Assembly: GCA_036897485.1 (NCBI GenBank)
Contig: JAYMTF010001736.1
Location: forward strand, 1-21,600
DNA length: 21,600 nucleotides
Direction of reading: 5' to 3'
Source: Pelargonium nanum
Lineage: Eukaryota > Streptophyta > Magnoliopsida > Geraniales > Geraniaceae
Shown: piece by piece, positions 20,671 to 21,600 of the stretch
Layout: every line of letters starts with the position of its first letter
Position numbering within the stretch: the stretch's first letter is position 1
Translations under genes and position numbers: made by a program
The notes under the pieces: model-generated
The model's input: the letters and a program-made list of their open reading frames with translations, nothing else
What the model was told of the DNA's origin: nothing
Database searches by the model: none

Positions 20671-21337
20671 GATTTGTGAGGGAATGCTTCTTCTAAAATA
20701 TTGGTATGGACAAAAAAGATGCATTTTAGTTTAAGAATGAGATATTTTTGATGGCCAAAGGCTGGTAAATAATGAATCTATTGAAGAATAGATCATTGAA
20801 TTATTGTAAGGCTAAACTATATTGTAAAATAATACTACTACATTTTAAAGATATAAATAAAAAAGTCAGTCAAAATATCAATTTCATTTTTTATATAATG
20901 AAAAAATATGCTATATCAAATCAAATTATTCTCCTTAATCTTTACTCTTATTCTCTTCATTTGAGAAATTGTAATTTGGTGTACTGAATTCTTACTAAAG
21001 AAACAAACTATGTACAGAATCGAAGGTAGGTTTCATTTTATTATATTTATTTATCAAGTTTTGCTTATGACTTATCAAGCTATGTACCTTTTTTATAAAT
21101 AAAAAAAAGCAAACGGTACCTTTGTTAATAAATTTTAAGGAATAATAAAAGTACGAAACCCCAAAGACGGGGAGACGAGAAATCAAAAAAAACAAAAATA
21201 TGATCGCTACACCAGGAAGTAAAAAAGAAAGAAAATGATGTCATTAAACTAGACAATGAAGAAAAACTGAAACTTTTGATATATATAGAGCATTGTGTCC
21301 TCCACACTAGCTGGTTTATCAAGAAAAAACAAAACAT
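20671..21337. other. 3' flank of the NT-C2 gene
   Basis: AT-rich sequence with no gene seen. A possible polyadenylation signal AATAAA lies at 20856-20861, about 190 bases after the stop codon. Purine- and A-rich sequence at about 21130-21260 has no recognisable feature. Confidence 0.45.
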
Positions 21338-21345
21338 TTAGACTA

Positions 21346-21540
21346 CATTTGGTACGCAGTAAAGGGATGAAATGGAATGTTCATTCCAGCATTTTTATTC
21401 TTTTGTCATGTTTGGTACATGCAAGAATAGCTGGAAAACCCATTTCTAGAGGAAAGCCCATTTTAGCTTTTTTCTTGCAAACCATTCTTTATCTCAACCT
21501 ATGGAATGAGTATTCTAGCTTATCCTAGAATAAAAAATTT
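21346..21540. mobile_element. MITE-like repeat, possibly cut by the window end
   Basis: The segment opens with a TTTGGTACGCAG-type sequence, repeated as TTTGGTACATGCA near 21411. It contains the palindrome TGGAATG-TT-CATTCCA at 21373-21388 and the inverted pair ATTCTAG/CTAGAAT near 21512-21531. Sequences built from GGAATGNNCATTCC after TTTGGTA are a common style of plant miniature inverted-repeat element. The right boundary and target duplication could not be located. Confidence 0.35.
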
Positions 21541-21600
21541 GAAATTAAATTATTGATACATCATATATTTTTGTTATATCTTATACGTAATTTGAAAATT

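Overview
This is a plant nuclear genomic segment, almost certainly from a eudicot. It carries three intron-rich protein genes, all on the + strand, separated by AT-rich intergenic DNA with degenerate transposable-element remains. The exon sequences give three coherent plant proteins: a 2-oxoglutarate-dependent dioxygenase, the chloroplast carotenoid hydroxylase LUT1/CYP97C1, and a long plant-type NT-C2 coiled-coil protein. The species cannot be named from the sequence.

Layout: (1) 92-1701, a four-exon 2-oxoglutarate/Fe(II) dioxygenase of the DOXC type, resembling the Arabidopsis At2g36690/GIM2 group (389 aa). (2) 1702-5000, an AT-rich intergenic region with small inverted repeats, ending in the probable LUT1 promoter (three TGGGCY elements, a TATA box, a short upstream ORF). 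(3) 5001-10036, LUT1/CYP97C1, nine exons, 554 aa, with all the P450 signatures, one GC-AG intron and one 2-kb intron. (4) 10037-13010, intergenic DNA with a reverse-oriented TRIM-like miniature LTR element, a second LTR/primer-binding-site fragment of the same family, two copies of a 'TAGAGCTGACAATTT'-ended repeat family, and the upstream region of the third gene. (5) 13011-20670, the NT-C2/coiled-coil gene, nine exons, 1426 aa. Its first intron holds a roughly 300-bp tandem duplication. Its last intron holds a repeat that is itself interrupted by a short antisense poly(A) retroposon with a visible target-site duplication. (6) 20671-21600, downstream AT-rich DNA and part of a MITE-like repeat.

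The three genes have no evident shared pathway: hormone or specialised-metabolite oxidation, lutein synthesis, and a cytoskeletal or organelle-associated scaffold. The window looks like ordinary euchromatic plant DNA. I found no new biological system. The points worth a second look are gene-structure features (GC-AG intron, intron tandem duplication, an intron whose retention would truncate the protein, uORFs) and the nested repeat history. All exon boundaries were inferred by eye from splice consensus, reading-frame continuity and family resemblance.
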